A stretch of 64,000 nt of DNA from Candidimonas humi. GTDB lineage: Bacteria > Pseudomonadota > Gammaproteobacteria > Burkholderiales > Burkholderiaceae_B. The DNA lies in assembly GCF_019166065.1 (NCBI RefSeq), contig NZ_JAHTBN010000004.1:372001-436000 (forward strand), written 5' to 3'. The notes below the pieces were generated by a model. It was not told where the DNA came from and made no database searches. It saw nothing but the letters and a program-made list of their open reading frames with translations. Of the stretch, positions 1 through 7,534 are shown piece by piece (positions within the stretch are counted from its first letter, which is position 1; each line of letters starts with the position of its first letter). The translations under genes were made by a program, and so were the position numbers.

Positions 1-62
1 GCATCGCATGTCGGCTCTTTGTTTCTTCTGCCATGCGGCCTTGCCGCGCGGACAGGACCGGA

Positions 63-989
63 TTACTTGGCGGCTTGCACCATGTAGGAGACGGCATCGC
101 GCATTTGCGCATCGGTGGCTTGCGAGCCGCCGCGGGGAGGCATGGGGCCCACGCCGTGTATGGCGTTTTGCACCATGGTGTCGAGGCCGGTCTTGATGAA
201 CGGCGCCCAGGAGGCCTTGTCGCCATACTTGGGGGCGCCCATGACACCGGCCGCGTGGCAGGCGAAGCACACCGACTTGTAGAGTTTTTCGCCTTCGGCG
301 AGATCGACCTTTTCTGCCGCGGCGGGAGCAGCGGCGGCGGCCTTGGGCTGTGCCGCCGGGGCTTGCGGAGCGGCAGCAGCCGGGGCGGGCGCAGGCGCTG
401 CGGCCGGTGCCGCGGCGGCTACTGCGGGAGCGGCGGCCTGGGCGGCTGCGGCGGGCTTGGCAGGGGCCGGAGCAGGCGGTTCCTTGAACGAGGCGCCCGA
501 CTTGTTGGCCATGTAGGCCACGGCGCGCGCTACTTCATAGTCGCTCAGCGAGGGGTTGCCGCCCTTGGGCGGCATGGCCTTGATGCCGTGGATGGCATTC
601 TTGATCATTTCCTCGTAGCCGGTCTTGATGAACGGGGCCCAGGCATCGTGATTGCCGATCTTGGGGGCGCCGGCCACGCCGGCCGTATGGCACGCGGTAC
701 AGGTGGATTCGAATACTTGCTGGCCGGTCTTGTAGACCTTGGGAGCGTTGGCGTCGACCAGGTCCAGGCTTGCCACGGGCTTGATGCGGGCCTCGATGGC
801 CTTGGGCTGCAGGGCGTCGGAGCCCGCGCCGGTCTGTTCGCCGGCGGCTACCAGGTGGGCCAGCATGATGAGCACGACGATGGGAATCAGGAACGCCAGA
901 ATGACGGTGATGAGGAGCTGTTTGGGGGTCTTGATGAGGCCCTCGCTTTCCTCTGCGTGTTCGTCGACGTGCTCTTCAGTGTTGTTCAT
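63..989 (-). CDS. Membrane-anchored dihaem cytochrome c5
   Basis: This 308-residue protein looks like a tandem class I cytochrome c. After a short acidic N-terminus there is one membrane helix (about residues 24-48), so the haem domains should sit in the periplasm. Haem motif CTACH lies at residues 97-101 and CFACH at 241-245. Each is followed by a likely axial Met in a MPPKGG or MPPRGG context (about 139 and 283). The two domains are joined by a linker of about 55 residues made almost only of Ala and Pro. In the c5 family such proteins carry electrons to terminal oxidases. The gene stands alone, reading away from the tRNA. The partner oxidase is not in the window, so the exact donor and acceptor are unknown. 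Confidence 0.85.
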   Translation of the reverse strand: MNNTEEHVDEHAEESEGLIKTPKQLLITVILAFLIPIVVLIMLAHLVAAGEQTGAGSDALQPKAIEARIKPVASLDLVDANAPKVYKTGQQVFESTCTACHTAGVAGAPKIGNHDAWAPFIKTGYEEMIKNAIHGIKAMPPKGGNPSLSDYEVARAVAYMANKSGASFKEPPAPAPAKPAAAAQAAAPAVAAAAPAAAPAPAPAAAAPQAPAAQPKAAAAAPAAAEKVDLAEGEKLYKSVCFACHAAGVMGAPKYGDKASWAPFIKTGLDTMVQNAIHGVGPMPPRGGSQATDAQMRDAVSYMVQAAK

Positions 990-1139
990 GATGAATCCTG
1001 CGTGTACGTGATTCCTGGGCTTGTTGTTGCGCCCGAGTATTTTTTGTCAAGGTTTGAAGACAGAAGGCCAGCACCGTCTAGATGTGCTTGTTCACCACCC
1101 AAAGCTGCGATTATACCGAGACTGCCGTTACAGTGCAGA

Positions 1140-2900
1140 TTACCCGCGCCGCCTGCGCGGCGGACGTGCCGCGGGGCCCGCCGGGCGCATGCCGGCCGGG
1201 CCCGCCCGTACGCCCTTCGTAAACACGCTACAATAGCGACCCCTGCGCCCGTAGTTCAATGGATAGAATGAGAGTTTCCGAAGCTCTTGATACAGGTTCG
1301 ATTCCTGTCGGGCGCGCCAATCACGTATGAGGCTGGGCACTTGTATCCCAGCTTCAGCTTGTAGCCCGGATATGGTGGCCTCCAGCGCCGCTGCGCTGCC
1401 AGATAGTTCCGCCACGCCTGGCCTGACCCGGATTTCCGTCACTAGCATCCGCAACAGTTGCTTGCTAAAGCCCAGTTCCGGGTTCAGCAGCATCTCGCGC
1501 ATCCGGGCGCAGACATACTCCACCTGCTTCGGTGATACCCGCTTGGGCGATGGTAGTTCCCGCTTGGCCAGCGCTATCTCTTGTAGGATGCGTTCACGCT
1601 CGTCCTTCAGGCGATTGACGCGGCTTTGCAGCATAGAGTCCAGCGACAGAATACCCTCTTCGACGCCTTTATAGAGATTGTTTAGGCCGTCGTCGGCCTT
1701 CTTCCGTGCTTTCTCCAGCTGCTGCACCGTGCCCTCCGTGGCGCTGGCTTTCCTGGCCTGCTTTGTCAGCCAAATTTTCAGGATAGCTGTTACACGCTGC
1801 GGGGTCAGTACCTTATCCACCAGGTGGCTCAGGACAAGTTTGTCCATCTGGCTCAGCGGCAAGTTGGGCGTGGTGCAATCGGCGGCCTTGACCATTTTGT
1901 GGGTACATTTGTAGTACCGGTACTTGCCACCCTTGCCGCTGGCTTGCGTCATGCTGATATTGCAGCCATCGCACTTGATGAGTCCGGCCAGCAAGGTCGG
2001 ACTGGTGACGTGCTGCGCCGTGCCACCCTTCTTGTGTGGATCTCGGGCTTCACGGATACGGCGGGCGGCGTCGAACGTGGCTTCGTCCACGATGGGGGCA
2101 ACCGGCGTGCGAATCCACTCGCTTTCTGGACGAAGCTGCCCGGTACGGGAATCCCGCATGTTGAAGCGAAACTCGCCCCTGTAAGTATCGTCGGCCAGCA
2201 CGGCATTCAGTTTCTGGATCTGCCAGGGGCGTCCACGCATGAGTATTCCAGCCTCGTTCAGGTGTTTGACGATAGTTTTCAGGCCCATCGGGTTGCCCTC
2301 TTGCCCGTGAAGATACAGGTCATAGATTTTCTTGACGACCAGGGCTTCGCGCTCGTCGATTTCAAGGCGCCTACGTTTGCGGCCCTTATGCCCCACCACC
2401 TCTGTTTCCACAGCCTTATAGCCGAAAGGTGGGCGCGAGCCATTGAAGAAGCCCCGGCGGGCGTTCTCTCGCATGGCGCGGCTCGTGTGTTTACTGTTCT
2501 CGGCGGAGTTCTGTTGGTCGGCAAATGTCAGGATATACCGTACCAGCTCGCCTTCGGGGTTGTCCCCAGTCGGCTGGGTTATCGAGATGACGCGAGTGCC
2601 CGCTCTTTCGAGCTTGAGGTCGTAGAAAACGTAGAGACGAGCGTTGCGGAAGAACCGGGAGTGCGAGTGCACGATGATGGCTTCGTAGGGATATGGCTTT
2701 GTGGTTGCCGCGTCCATCATCTTCTGGAATACGGGGCGCCGGTCATCTGTGCCTGAGGCGCCCGGTTCCACGTATTCGGCAACCACGGTGTGGCCGTTTT
2801 CCCGGCACCACGCTCTCATCTGCGTCAGTTGATCTGGGATGGACAAGTCAGCCTCGGCCTGCCGCACGGTGCTGACCCGTGCATACAACGCAACATTCAT
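1140..2900 (-). CDS. Large serine recombinase (integrase) reading through the tRNA
   Basis: About 586 residues. The start ATG at 2900 is chosen because GGGAG lies just upstream; the GTG at 2915 is less likely. The N-terminal resolvase domain begins ALYARVSTVRQ with catalytic Ser10, followed by the conserved HSHSRFFR stretch. A recombinase domain, a zinc ribbon with CDGC and a second Cys pair around residues 310-350, and a coiled coil (about 390-450) follow, as in phage and ICE serine integrases. Only about the first 527 residues come from element DNA. The reading frame then runs antisense through the tRNA (the WRARQESNLYQEL stretch) into host DNA and stops at 1140. The C-terminus therefore depends on the integration site and should change after excision. 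Confidence 0.85.
   Translation of the reverse strand: MNVALYARVSTVRQAEADLSIPDQLTQMRAWCRENGHTVVAEYVEPGASGTDDRRPVFQKMMDAATTKPYPYEAIIVHSHSRFFRNARLYVFYDLKLERAGTRVISITQPTGDNPEGELVRYILTFADQQNSAENSKHTSRAMRENARRGFFNGSRPPFGYKAVETEVVGHKGRKRRRLEIDEREALVVKKIYDLYLHGQEGNPMGLKTIVKHLNEAGILMRGRPWQIQKLNAVLADDTYRGEFRFNMRDSRTGQLRPESEWIRTPVAPIVDEATFDAARRIREARDPHKKGGTAQHVTSPTLLAGLIKCDGCNISMTQASGKGGKYRYYKCTHKMVKAADCTTPNLPLSQMDKLVLSHLVDKVLTPQRVTAILKIWLTKQARKASATEGTVQQLEKARKKADDGLNNLYKGVEEGILSLDSMLQSRVNRLKDERERILQEIALAKRELPSPKRVSPKQVEYVCARMREMLLNPELGFSKQLLRMLVTEIRVRPGVAELSGSAAALEATISGLQAEAGIQVPSLIRDWRARQESNLYQELRKLSFYPLNYGRRGRYCSVFTKGVRAGPAGMRPAGPAARPPRRRRG
1245..1319 (+). tRNA. tRNA-Arg (anticodon CCG)
   Basis: A 75-nt cloverleaf can be read directly. 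The acceptor stem pairs GCGCCCG (1245-1251) with CGGGCGC (1309-1315), followed by discriminator G and an encoded CCA. The anticodon loop TTCCGAA gives CCG, so the tRNA reads CGG arginine codons. The T arm contains GGTTCGATTCC. The 3' end is the integration site of the adjacent mobile element, and the gene stays intact. A serine recombinase gene on the other strand runs through the whole tRNA. Confidence 0.95.
1310..1319 (+). repeat. Left attachment repeat (attL core) in the tRNA 3' end
   Basis: GGGCGCGCCA covers the last bases of the acceptor stem, the discriminator and the CCA. The same 10 bases recur at 7826-7835 in the same orientation. Serine integrases usually cross over at a 2-bp core inside such a short identity. 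The crossover point cannot be set from this sequence alone. Confidence 0.6.
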
Positions 2901-2902
2901 AC

Positions 2903-3103
2903 TCACTTCTCCCACTGGTCAAACGGTGAATCCCGCAGTAGGGTATCGAGCATATCGAAGCCCAACTGCTCCAAATCTGAACCACATAGATTGCCAGGCT
3001 CATGGTAGTTCACGGTAATCATTGCATAAGCCTTACCCAAAGGCATCAAAAAACGCTCGACCGTCAAGGTCGATGGGGTGTTTGAATATGGAGTCGAGGA
3101 CAT
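2903..3103 (-). CDS. Small ORF directly upstream of the recombinase (66 aa)
   Basis: I do not recognise this 66-residue protein. Its ATG at 3103 has GGGAG about 8 bases upstream, and its TGA ends two bases before the recombinase ATG, so the two are probably translated together. It has no membrane segment. It contains acidic stretches near the C-terminus and the peptide YHEPGNLCG in the middle. A small protein coupled to a serine integrase could be a recombination directionality factor, but that is position-based inference only; these factors share no common sequence. Confidence 0.5.
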   Translation of the reverse strand: MSSTPYSNTPSTLTVERFLMPLGKAYAMITVNYHEPGNLCGSDLEQLGFDMLDTLLRDSPFDQWEK

Positions 3104-3252
3104 CGACGCGCTCCCATTGGAGCGCCGGGGTGGTGGAAAATTAGTTGTGTCCTCGATACTTTTTGCTAGTGCCTCACTCCACCGAGCCTAGGCGCGGTTG
3201 CGGCCTGATATCGGGCCGTTAATGGTATAGGAAAAAGTGCGTAAAAAGCGCG

Positions 3253-3948
3253 TTACACGCCGGGCAGGATCAGCCGTTCTCCATGGCTGATCTTGGGGAG
3301 GTAGTACAGGGTTGGTAGTTCGCCCGCGTAGCCCTTGGATCGGGCGAATTGGCACAGTCGCCAGGACTGCTCCCGGACTCCGTGAAAGCCTGGCTGGCGG
3401 GCGATCCGGGCCAAGGTCTGGCCTACGGCGTTGTGGAGGCGCAAATTGATCTGTCGGGCGAGTAGGTTGTGCAGGTCTTCCATTTCGGCCTTGGTTCGCC
3501 GCCAGGTCCATGCTGTCCGACCACGTTCGGGGCGTTTGACCAATTCGTAGCCTAGCCAGACGAGGCGGCCTCGGCCGTCGATCTGGTGCAGGTTCCGAGC
3601 CTCGGCTTCCAGTCCGTCACCGTCGGTTGCCAGGATCAGCCAATCTACCCGCGCGGCGGTGGTTCTGGCCGTGGCTTCGGCGTCCGTCTCGACGTCATTC
3701 TCGGCCCCTGTCGTGGGCCAGTACATGATGAGTAGGCAATTGGCTTGCCCACGGGCTTTTCTGGTCACTCGCCGAGCCGGCGTGCAGCCAATCTCGTAGA
3801 GGCGATGGAATTTGCTTGCTAGGGCAGTGGCTTTGGCTGCTGGGACGGTGCCGACCAAGTAGCGATCGTAGCCCTTGGGAAGGCTATCCAGAACGCGAGC
3901 CAGAGCGGCGGATTTGCTGCGGGCGATAGGGGTACTGGCGGTTGCCAT
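3253..3948 (-). CDS. Unrecognised 231-aa basic protein of the element
   Basis: A well-formed gene: ATG at 3948 with AGGAG eight bases upstream. No signal peptide or membrane helix is visible. It is rich in Arg, Lys and Ala, with basic patches such as ARRVTRKARG near residue 58 and RTAWTWRRTK near residue 146. The C-terminal half (about 150-231) looks mainly helical. The character suggests a nucleic-acid-binding protein, but no family motif is visible. It is transcribed divergently from the structured noncoding region that begins about 200 bases away. It could be a replication, regulatory or RNA-partner protein of the element. No function is assigned. Confidence 0.7.
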   Translation of the reverse strand: MATASTPIARSKSAALARVLDSLPKGYDRYLVGTVPAAKATALASKFHRLYEIGCTPARRVTRKARGQANCLLIMYWPTTGAENDVETDAEATARTTAARVDWLILATDGDGLEAEARNLHQIDGRGRLVWLGYELVKRPERGRTAWTWRRTKAEMEDLHNLLARQINLRLHNAVGQTLARIARQPGFHGVREQSWRLCQFARSKGYAGELPTLYYLPKISHGERLILPGV

Positions 3949-4240
3949 GTCGAGTCTCCTGTCGAAGGGGGGTCAACATGTATAGGAACGAGCAAGTCGA
4001 GAGCGAGAGTCTCGGCGCGCGAAATGCAGAATGGCGCTGAGTTTGTGGTGTGATTTGGTGAAACCGTGCGGCACATAATGATGTTCCTGCAGAAAACGCT
4101 ATACGGAACAGGACAGCACTTTGCAGATAGGGCAAGGAGCCGGGCGAAGGTCGCGGCGAATTCGCACGCTAGGTGCCTGCCTAGTGACCCTTGACTGAAA
4201 CCGCGATGACAAAACGTGGGCCAGGGCCAGGGGTCAGCAG

Positions 4241-4303
4241 GCAGGCGCCAAACTGCAAACACACACTGGGGGAAACCCCACGCGAAGAATCGCCAATTCT
4301 TCG
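4241..4303 (+). other. Two 5' hairpins with CGCCAA in the loop
   Basis: Hairpin A pairs GCAG (4241-4244) with CTGC (4253-4256) around an 8-base loop containing CGCCAA (4246-4251). Hairpin B pairs CGAAGAA (4283-4289) with TTCTTCG (4297-4303) around a loop containing CGCCAA (4291-4296). CGCCAA is the exact reverse complement of the TTGGCG loops at the other end of the same transcript. A GGGG/CCCC hairpin with a GAAA tetraloop (about 4268-4280) sits between them. Confidence 0.6.
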
Positions 4304-5017
4304 TAGACTGACATAGCTGCATGCCGGGTAACGCTGGCTGGTGCGGTTGTAACGGGCGCTGGAAACGGACACGTTTCCTTCGACCCAATCCCAACGGTGG
4401 TAACGCTGAGGGAAGGTGTTGGGCGACACGGACACGGGCGCCGCAGCAATGCGGATCGACCCTGTTCATCGTGAAGCGGTGCAAATCCGCATCGGGGGGC
4501 GTTCGGAAACAGAACGGCGCAACCCGATCCCGGCAGGTGGGCTGATGAGGCGTCAGAAATGGCGCAGGGGCACGAGGGGAAACCTGGACTGCTCGGCACT
4601 ACGCGGAAATGCGTAGGTCTCTGGATAGCTTAAGCCTGTAATTGCCTGTGTGAGTCAGGCATCTGGGTCAAGAACCTTGGATACGCGCTAGATGGCGTGA
4701 TGAGTGGCAGAAGAGTTCTGGCCGGTAAGCCAATCTATGGAACATCGTAGGCCGAAAGGGGCAATGCCCTGAAGCGTATGCGATGCTAGGACTTGGACAT
4801 TCCGTATCCGAAATCGTGGGTCTGACGCGATGAAATAACGTGGGAACCGCTGACGGCTCTTGCTCTGGGTGGCACTGGAGAAGATGAGCGCAAGCGGGGG
4901 AGCGGCGGCAAGTAGCGTTTGAGCGACGGGCGAGACCTAATCAGTCAAGGTCGAAGCGAGCCAAAGCTGCCATCAGTCGAAATGTGTGTGATCCTCAGGT
5001 CGAAAGGCCTATGGGAA

Positions 5018-5099
5018 GGAGCTTGGCGGCTCCGTGTAGTGATAGCCGAACCGTATGCTTGGCGGCATGCGGCCCGAACCTCAACCTTGGCGGGTTGGG
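5018..5099 (+). other. Three consecutive hairpins with identical TTGGCG loops
   Basis: Hairpin 1 is GGAGC (5018-5022)/GCTCC (5029-5033). Hairpin 2 is CCGTATGC (5051-5058)/GCATGCGG (5065-5072). Hairpin 3 is CAACC (5082-5086)/GGTTG (5093-5097), extendable by two pairs to 5080/5099. The stems differ completely, yet every loop is TTGGCG, closed by a C-G pair. Conserved loops on unrelated stems mean the loop itself is selected, as expected for kissing loops or protein-binding loops. Confidence 0.75.
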
Positions 5100-5141
5100 C
5101 AGCGAAATTGGACAGATCAACAGGAGAATAATTCAAACTTT

Positions 5142-5179
5142 ACCCCGGGCAGCATGCTCGTTGCCCGGGGTTTCTCTTT
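5142..5179 (+). terminator. Rho-independent terminator of the structured RNA
   Basis: CCCCGGGCA (5143-5151) pairs with TGCCCGGGG (5162-5170) around a 10-base loop and is followed by TTTCTCTTT. The 9-bp GC-rich stem and T-rich tail on the plus strand fit a factor-independent terminator that defines the RNA 3' end. Confidence 0.85.
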
Positions 5180-5282
5180 GTGTTGGTAAAAACGTAGTTT
5201 GTCTTTCTCAATCGTATCGTTGAAGTTATTCGGCCCGTCCTCGGCCGCCCGAAGTCAGTGGCTTTTTTGTACTTTATTGCAG

Positions 5283-5468
5283 TTACTGTGTTGCGAAATG
5301 GGTTTCTTTCTTCCACTCGGTTAGTCGCTGCTCGGCGGTACTTTTGTTTTTATCGCAAAACATATAAATTGGGTTACTGATGTAGTCAAACTCTTTCTCC
5401 ATGATGCCGCCTAGCATCATGCAAAAACTACCATATGAACCGGCTATGCGGTTTACCGTCTTGACCAC
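5283..5468 (-). CDS. Small ORF at the end of the cargo operon (61 aa)
   Basis: A 61-residue frame from a GTG at 5468, about 16 bases after the stop of the J-domain gene. No good ribosome binding site precedes the GTG. The same frame is also open upstream and overlaps the end of the J-domain gene, so translational coupling or a frameshift product cannot be excluded. The peptide has a short hydrophobic Gly/Met-rich stretch (about 10-25) and then a soluble, charged tail. Codon and base use match the AT-rich operon. No family is recognised. Confidence 0.4.
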   Translation of the reverse strand: MVKTVNRIAGSYGSFCMMLGGIMEKEFDYISNPIYMFCDKNKSTAEQRLTEWKKETHFATQ

Positions 5469-5484
5469 GCCAGTTCTTAGGTTT

Positions 5485-5844
5485 TCATTGCCCTCTTTCT
5501 TTCAACCCCTCCTGATACGCCATATTGATCGCTTTGGATTTTTCCTCCGCTAACTTCCGTAGTTCTTCGCCAAGGCTATTCACCTTGTCCGGGTGATATT
5601 GCTGGATTTGCTGCTTATAGGCAATTTGTATCTGCTCTATTGGCGCATTGCGGTCGATCTTGAGAATTTCCCACCATTGTTCTTGCTTGTTGGTATTTGG
5701 CGGCGGTTCGTTGGGCTTGGAGTTGTTTTCCGTTTTGTCGCTGGCGGTTTGTTGTGGCTTGTCTTTTGAACCCATGACTTTTGACATAGCCCAATAGCCA
5801 ACAAACAGGCAGATCACAACGATAACAATTTCATAACCAGACAT
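5485..5844 (-). CDS. Membrane-anchored J-domain protein (119 aa)
   Basis: The N-terminus is a single membrane helix (about residues 4-24). A polar linker rich in Asn, Pro and Lys (about 27-55) leads to a C-terminal J domain (about 56-115) that contains the diagnostic HPD tripeptide in YHPDKV. J domains stimulate the ATPase of DnaK-type chaperones; anchored ones recruit the chaperone to the membrane. The start ATG overlaps the stop of the preceding gene by one base (TAATG), which implies coupled translation. It is the third gene of the cargo operon. The client is probably the upstream membrane protein, but that is inference. Confidence 0.75.
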   Translation of the reverse strand: MSGYEIVIVVICLFVGYWAMSKVMGSKDKPQQTASDKTENNSKPNEPPPNTNKQEQWWEILKIDRNAPIEQIQIAYKQQIQQYHPDKVNSLGEELRKLAEEKSKAINMAYQEGLKERGQ

Positions 5845-6560
5845 TATTTGTTCATCCCTAAAAGCTGCTCTTTTGATTGATTCAGTCGAGCAATCTTGTC
5901 TTCCGCGTCCGTTTCTTCTATTTCGCCGTCAATGTACGCAATAAGATCATTCCGCAATTCTTCCCATTGCTCTTGCTCCAAAAGCTGAAAGGCCGATTGA
6001 GCAAAATTGTCTTGCATTGGCCTTAATAGTGATAATTTGCGAACGATGTTCATGGCAAGCGGCGGGCAAAACAGACATTCAAGAAATACAGAGAGGGCTT
6101 TCTTGTTACTCAAGCCTAATGGCTTGCGATAGAGGTAAAGGCCGACGCCGACAACGATGGAAAAATAATAGATAAGGACAAGGCACCATAACAAATCCTT
6201 ATCTAAGCCGGAGAGATAGTAAACGGCTGGCGTAATGACGAAAAGGGAGAGGGCCATGCCGTAGGCCGGAAAGATAAACCATAAATACAGCGGTTTTTCT
6301 GAGTCCCAATCAAATGATGGTGCTTGCGCGATGTCTTCCGGGTTCCACGATAATTTGTAGATGGGTTTGTATGGAAGCAGAAGATTCGGGATATATAGCC
6401 TTTTGCCCATTAAGAGTAATCCATTCTTATCGATGGTGGCCGTGTATCGTTTTCTATGTTTTGTGATTACTCCCTCATTGGAAAAGAGTAATTGGCACGA
6501 ATCATAGATGTAAAAAAGCACAACCGCCATAAGCAGTTGTGCTTCTGTTGAAATCAGCAT
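5844..6560 (-). CDS. Polytopic membrane protein of the cargo operon (238 aa)
   Basis: I do not recognise this protein. The start ATG at 6560 shares one base with the stop of the DUF2167 gene (TGATG); a longer upstream frame is only antisense-like filler. About four hydrophobic segments are visible: residues 8-25, around 95-120, around 125-147, and a shorter one near 158-175. A loop between the first two contains repeated KNG and YKP-type turns. The last 50 residues are highly acidic and helical and should be cytoplasmic. It lies between a DUF2167 protein and a J-domain protein with one-base overlaps on both sides, which suggests the three make one envelope complex. Confidence 0.65.
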   Translation of the reverse strand: MLISTEAQLLMAVVLFYIYDSCQLLFSNEGVITKHRKRYTATIDKNGLLLMGKRLYIPNLLLPYKPIYKLSWNPEDIAQAPSFDWDSEKPLYLWFIFPAYGMALSLFVITPAVYYLSGLDKDLLWCLVLIYYFSIVVGVGLYLYRKPLGLSNKKALSVFLECLFCPPLAMNIVRKLSLLRPMQDNFAQSAFQLLEQEQWEELRNDLIAYIDGEIEETDAEDKIARLNQSKEQLLGMNK

Positions 6561-7393
6561 CAGCTTTTCTTTTTGAAAATGCGAGTGATGCCTGCCAAGC
6601 CCGCAATCACGACACCGACAATCAACTTCCAGAAAGCGGCAACGGCCCCAACTAACATTGCCCAAAATCCCTTCTTGGTGGCAACGGCAGCAGCGCCGCC
6701 TAGAATAAGGGCTGCAAGGCCGTATTCGGCAACCTTGTCCCCCTTCTTGAACTCCGTATAGGCCTGGCCGGGATTGTAGGTAAAGCCGGAAAGGGTTTGC
6801 TTAAACTCCCGTATATCTTGATCTAGCGTATCCGGGTCTGCAACGAGAATCACACTCATGACACCAGTGCGGCCAAGAATGCGGCTGGTGTAGTTTACGT
6901 TCTTCATTCCATCGGCGGAATGTAATTGCGTACCCCATTCAAGCCTTTTTGTTTGAATGTCATAGTGCGGAGAACTGGCCCAGCCATCGGTATAAATGGC
7001 TGGCATATTCAATCGCTTTCGTTCTTCGTTGTTTGAAATATCGCTTTCTTTCAGTTTTTTCAATAACTCGTCGGGGTCGATTTTTTCATCGTCTTTTATA
7101 TATCCCGTTGGTGCGAATTGAAAGATGGCAAACCATTGAAGCGTGTTCGGGGCGATCGTGTAATTATTATCTTGTGGCGGGTTGCCGTTTAACTCTAGGA
7201 ATTTACGCGTATTTGGCCCGTCCAAAAAGACATAGCCTTTCGGGATGGAGATAGTCGCGTTCGCTCCTACCACGCCCTTGGATGGTCCATCTTGCCAAGC
7301 GAGTTTTGCTAACTCTTGCTGTATTTGATTGGGCTGCTGTTGAGCTATAGCCAATAATGGGAGGAAAAGCAGGATAGCTAAAAGTCGCTTCAT
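6560..7393 (-). CDS. DUF2167 family exported/membrane protein (277 aa)
   Basis: The start ATG at 7393 gives a typical signal peptide (MKRLLAILLFLPLLAIAQ). The family pattern is clear: WQDGPSKG near residue 33, KGYVFLDG then TRKFLELNGNPP, a GYIKDDEK segment, ERKRLN, YDIQTKRLEW, and RILGRTGVMSVILVADP. A PGQAYTEFKKGDKVAEYGLAA stretch precedes two or three C-terminal membrane helices and a KKK tail. DUF2167 proteins are widespread but lack a firm function. Here the gene heads the cargo operon of the mobile element, with far lower GC than the chromosome. A minus-strand TATAGT at 7473-7468 could be its -10 box, but the -35 is poor. Confidence 0.8.
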   Translation of the reverse strand: MKRLLAILLFLPLLAIAQQQPNQIQQELAKLAWQDGPSKGVVGANATISIPKGYVFLDGPNTRKFLELNGNPPQDNNYTIAPNTLQWFAIFQFAPTGYIKDDEKIDPDELLKKLKESDISNNEERKRLNMPAIYTDGWASSPHYDIQTKRLEWGTQLHSADGMKNVNYTSRILGRTGVMSVILVADPDTLDQDIREFKQTLSGFTYNPGQAYTEFKKGDKVAEYGLAALILGGAAAVATKKGFWAMLVGAVAAFWKLIVGVVIAGLAGITRIFKKKS

Positions 7394-7534
7394 GGCGTGG
7401 GCGATCCGAAATTGTATGAGCAGGTGTTCCCGCTGATCGTGCAGAAGGGGAAAGACCCCCACATTTTACTATAGGGGCTACACTTTGAAACCACTTGTAA
7501 GGGTTATCAGGGAAGTGGAGGGGCCGCGATAGGG

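Larger units (their letters stand above)
4150..5179 (+). ncRNA. Candidate large structured noncoding RNA (about 1 kb)
   Basis: About 1,000 bases have no credible coding frame on either strand but are packed with hairpins. Examples are 4169-4184 (CTAGG/CCTAG), 4283-4303 (CGAAGAA/TTCTTCG), 4361-4378 (GGAAACG/CGTTTCC, loop GACA), 4450-4491 (TGCGGAT/ATCCGCA closing a larger domain), 4643-4661 (TGCCTG/CAGGCA) and 5018-5099 (three hairpins with one loop sequence). A strong rho-independent terminator at 5142-5179 marks the plus strand as the transcribed one. The 5' end is not determined; a CATAAT at 4074-4079 is a possible -10 box but no good -35 is placed. The region lacks a reverse transcriptase and a group II domain V hairpin. 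Size, ornate fold and residence in a mobile element recall GOLLD and ROOL RNAs, but I cannot match it to either. Confidence 0.6.

Noticed and set aside
33-1271. Long plus-strand frame opposite the cytochrome gene
   Set aside because: It is the antisense shadow of a GC-rich gene whose minus strand has two clear haem motifs.
1324-1340. A second tRNA directly after tRNA-Arg
   Set aside because: No cloverleaf can be drawn; the sequence belongs to the recombinase gene.
4234-4599. 121-codon minus-strand frame and several plus-strand frames in the structured region
   Set aside because: Composition is not protein-like, no ribosome sites, and the frames lie on top of strong hairpins. Read as chance frames.
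4640-5130. Group II intron (a GTGTG at 4649 and a GC-rich hairpin near the end at 5051-5072)
   Set aside because: No reverse transcriptase gene, no 34-nt domain V with its two-base bulge and tetraloop, and no bulged-A domain VI. The hairpin loop TTGGCG occurs on three stems, which is not a group II feature.
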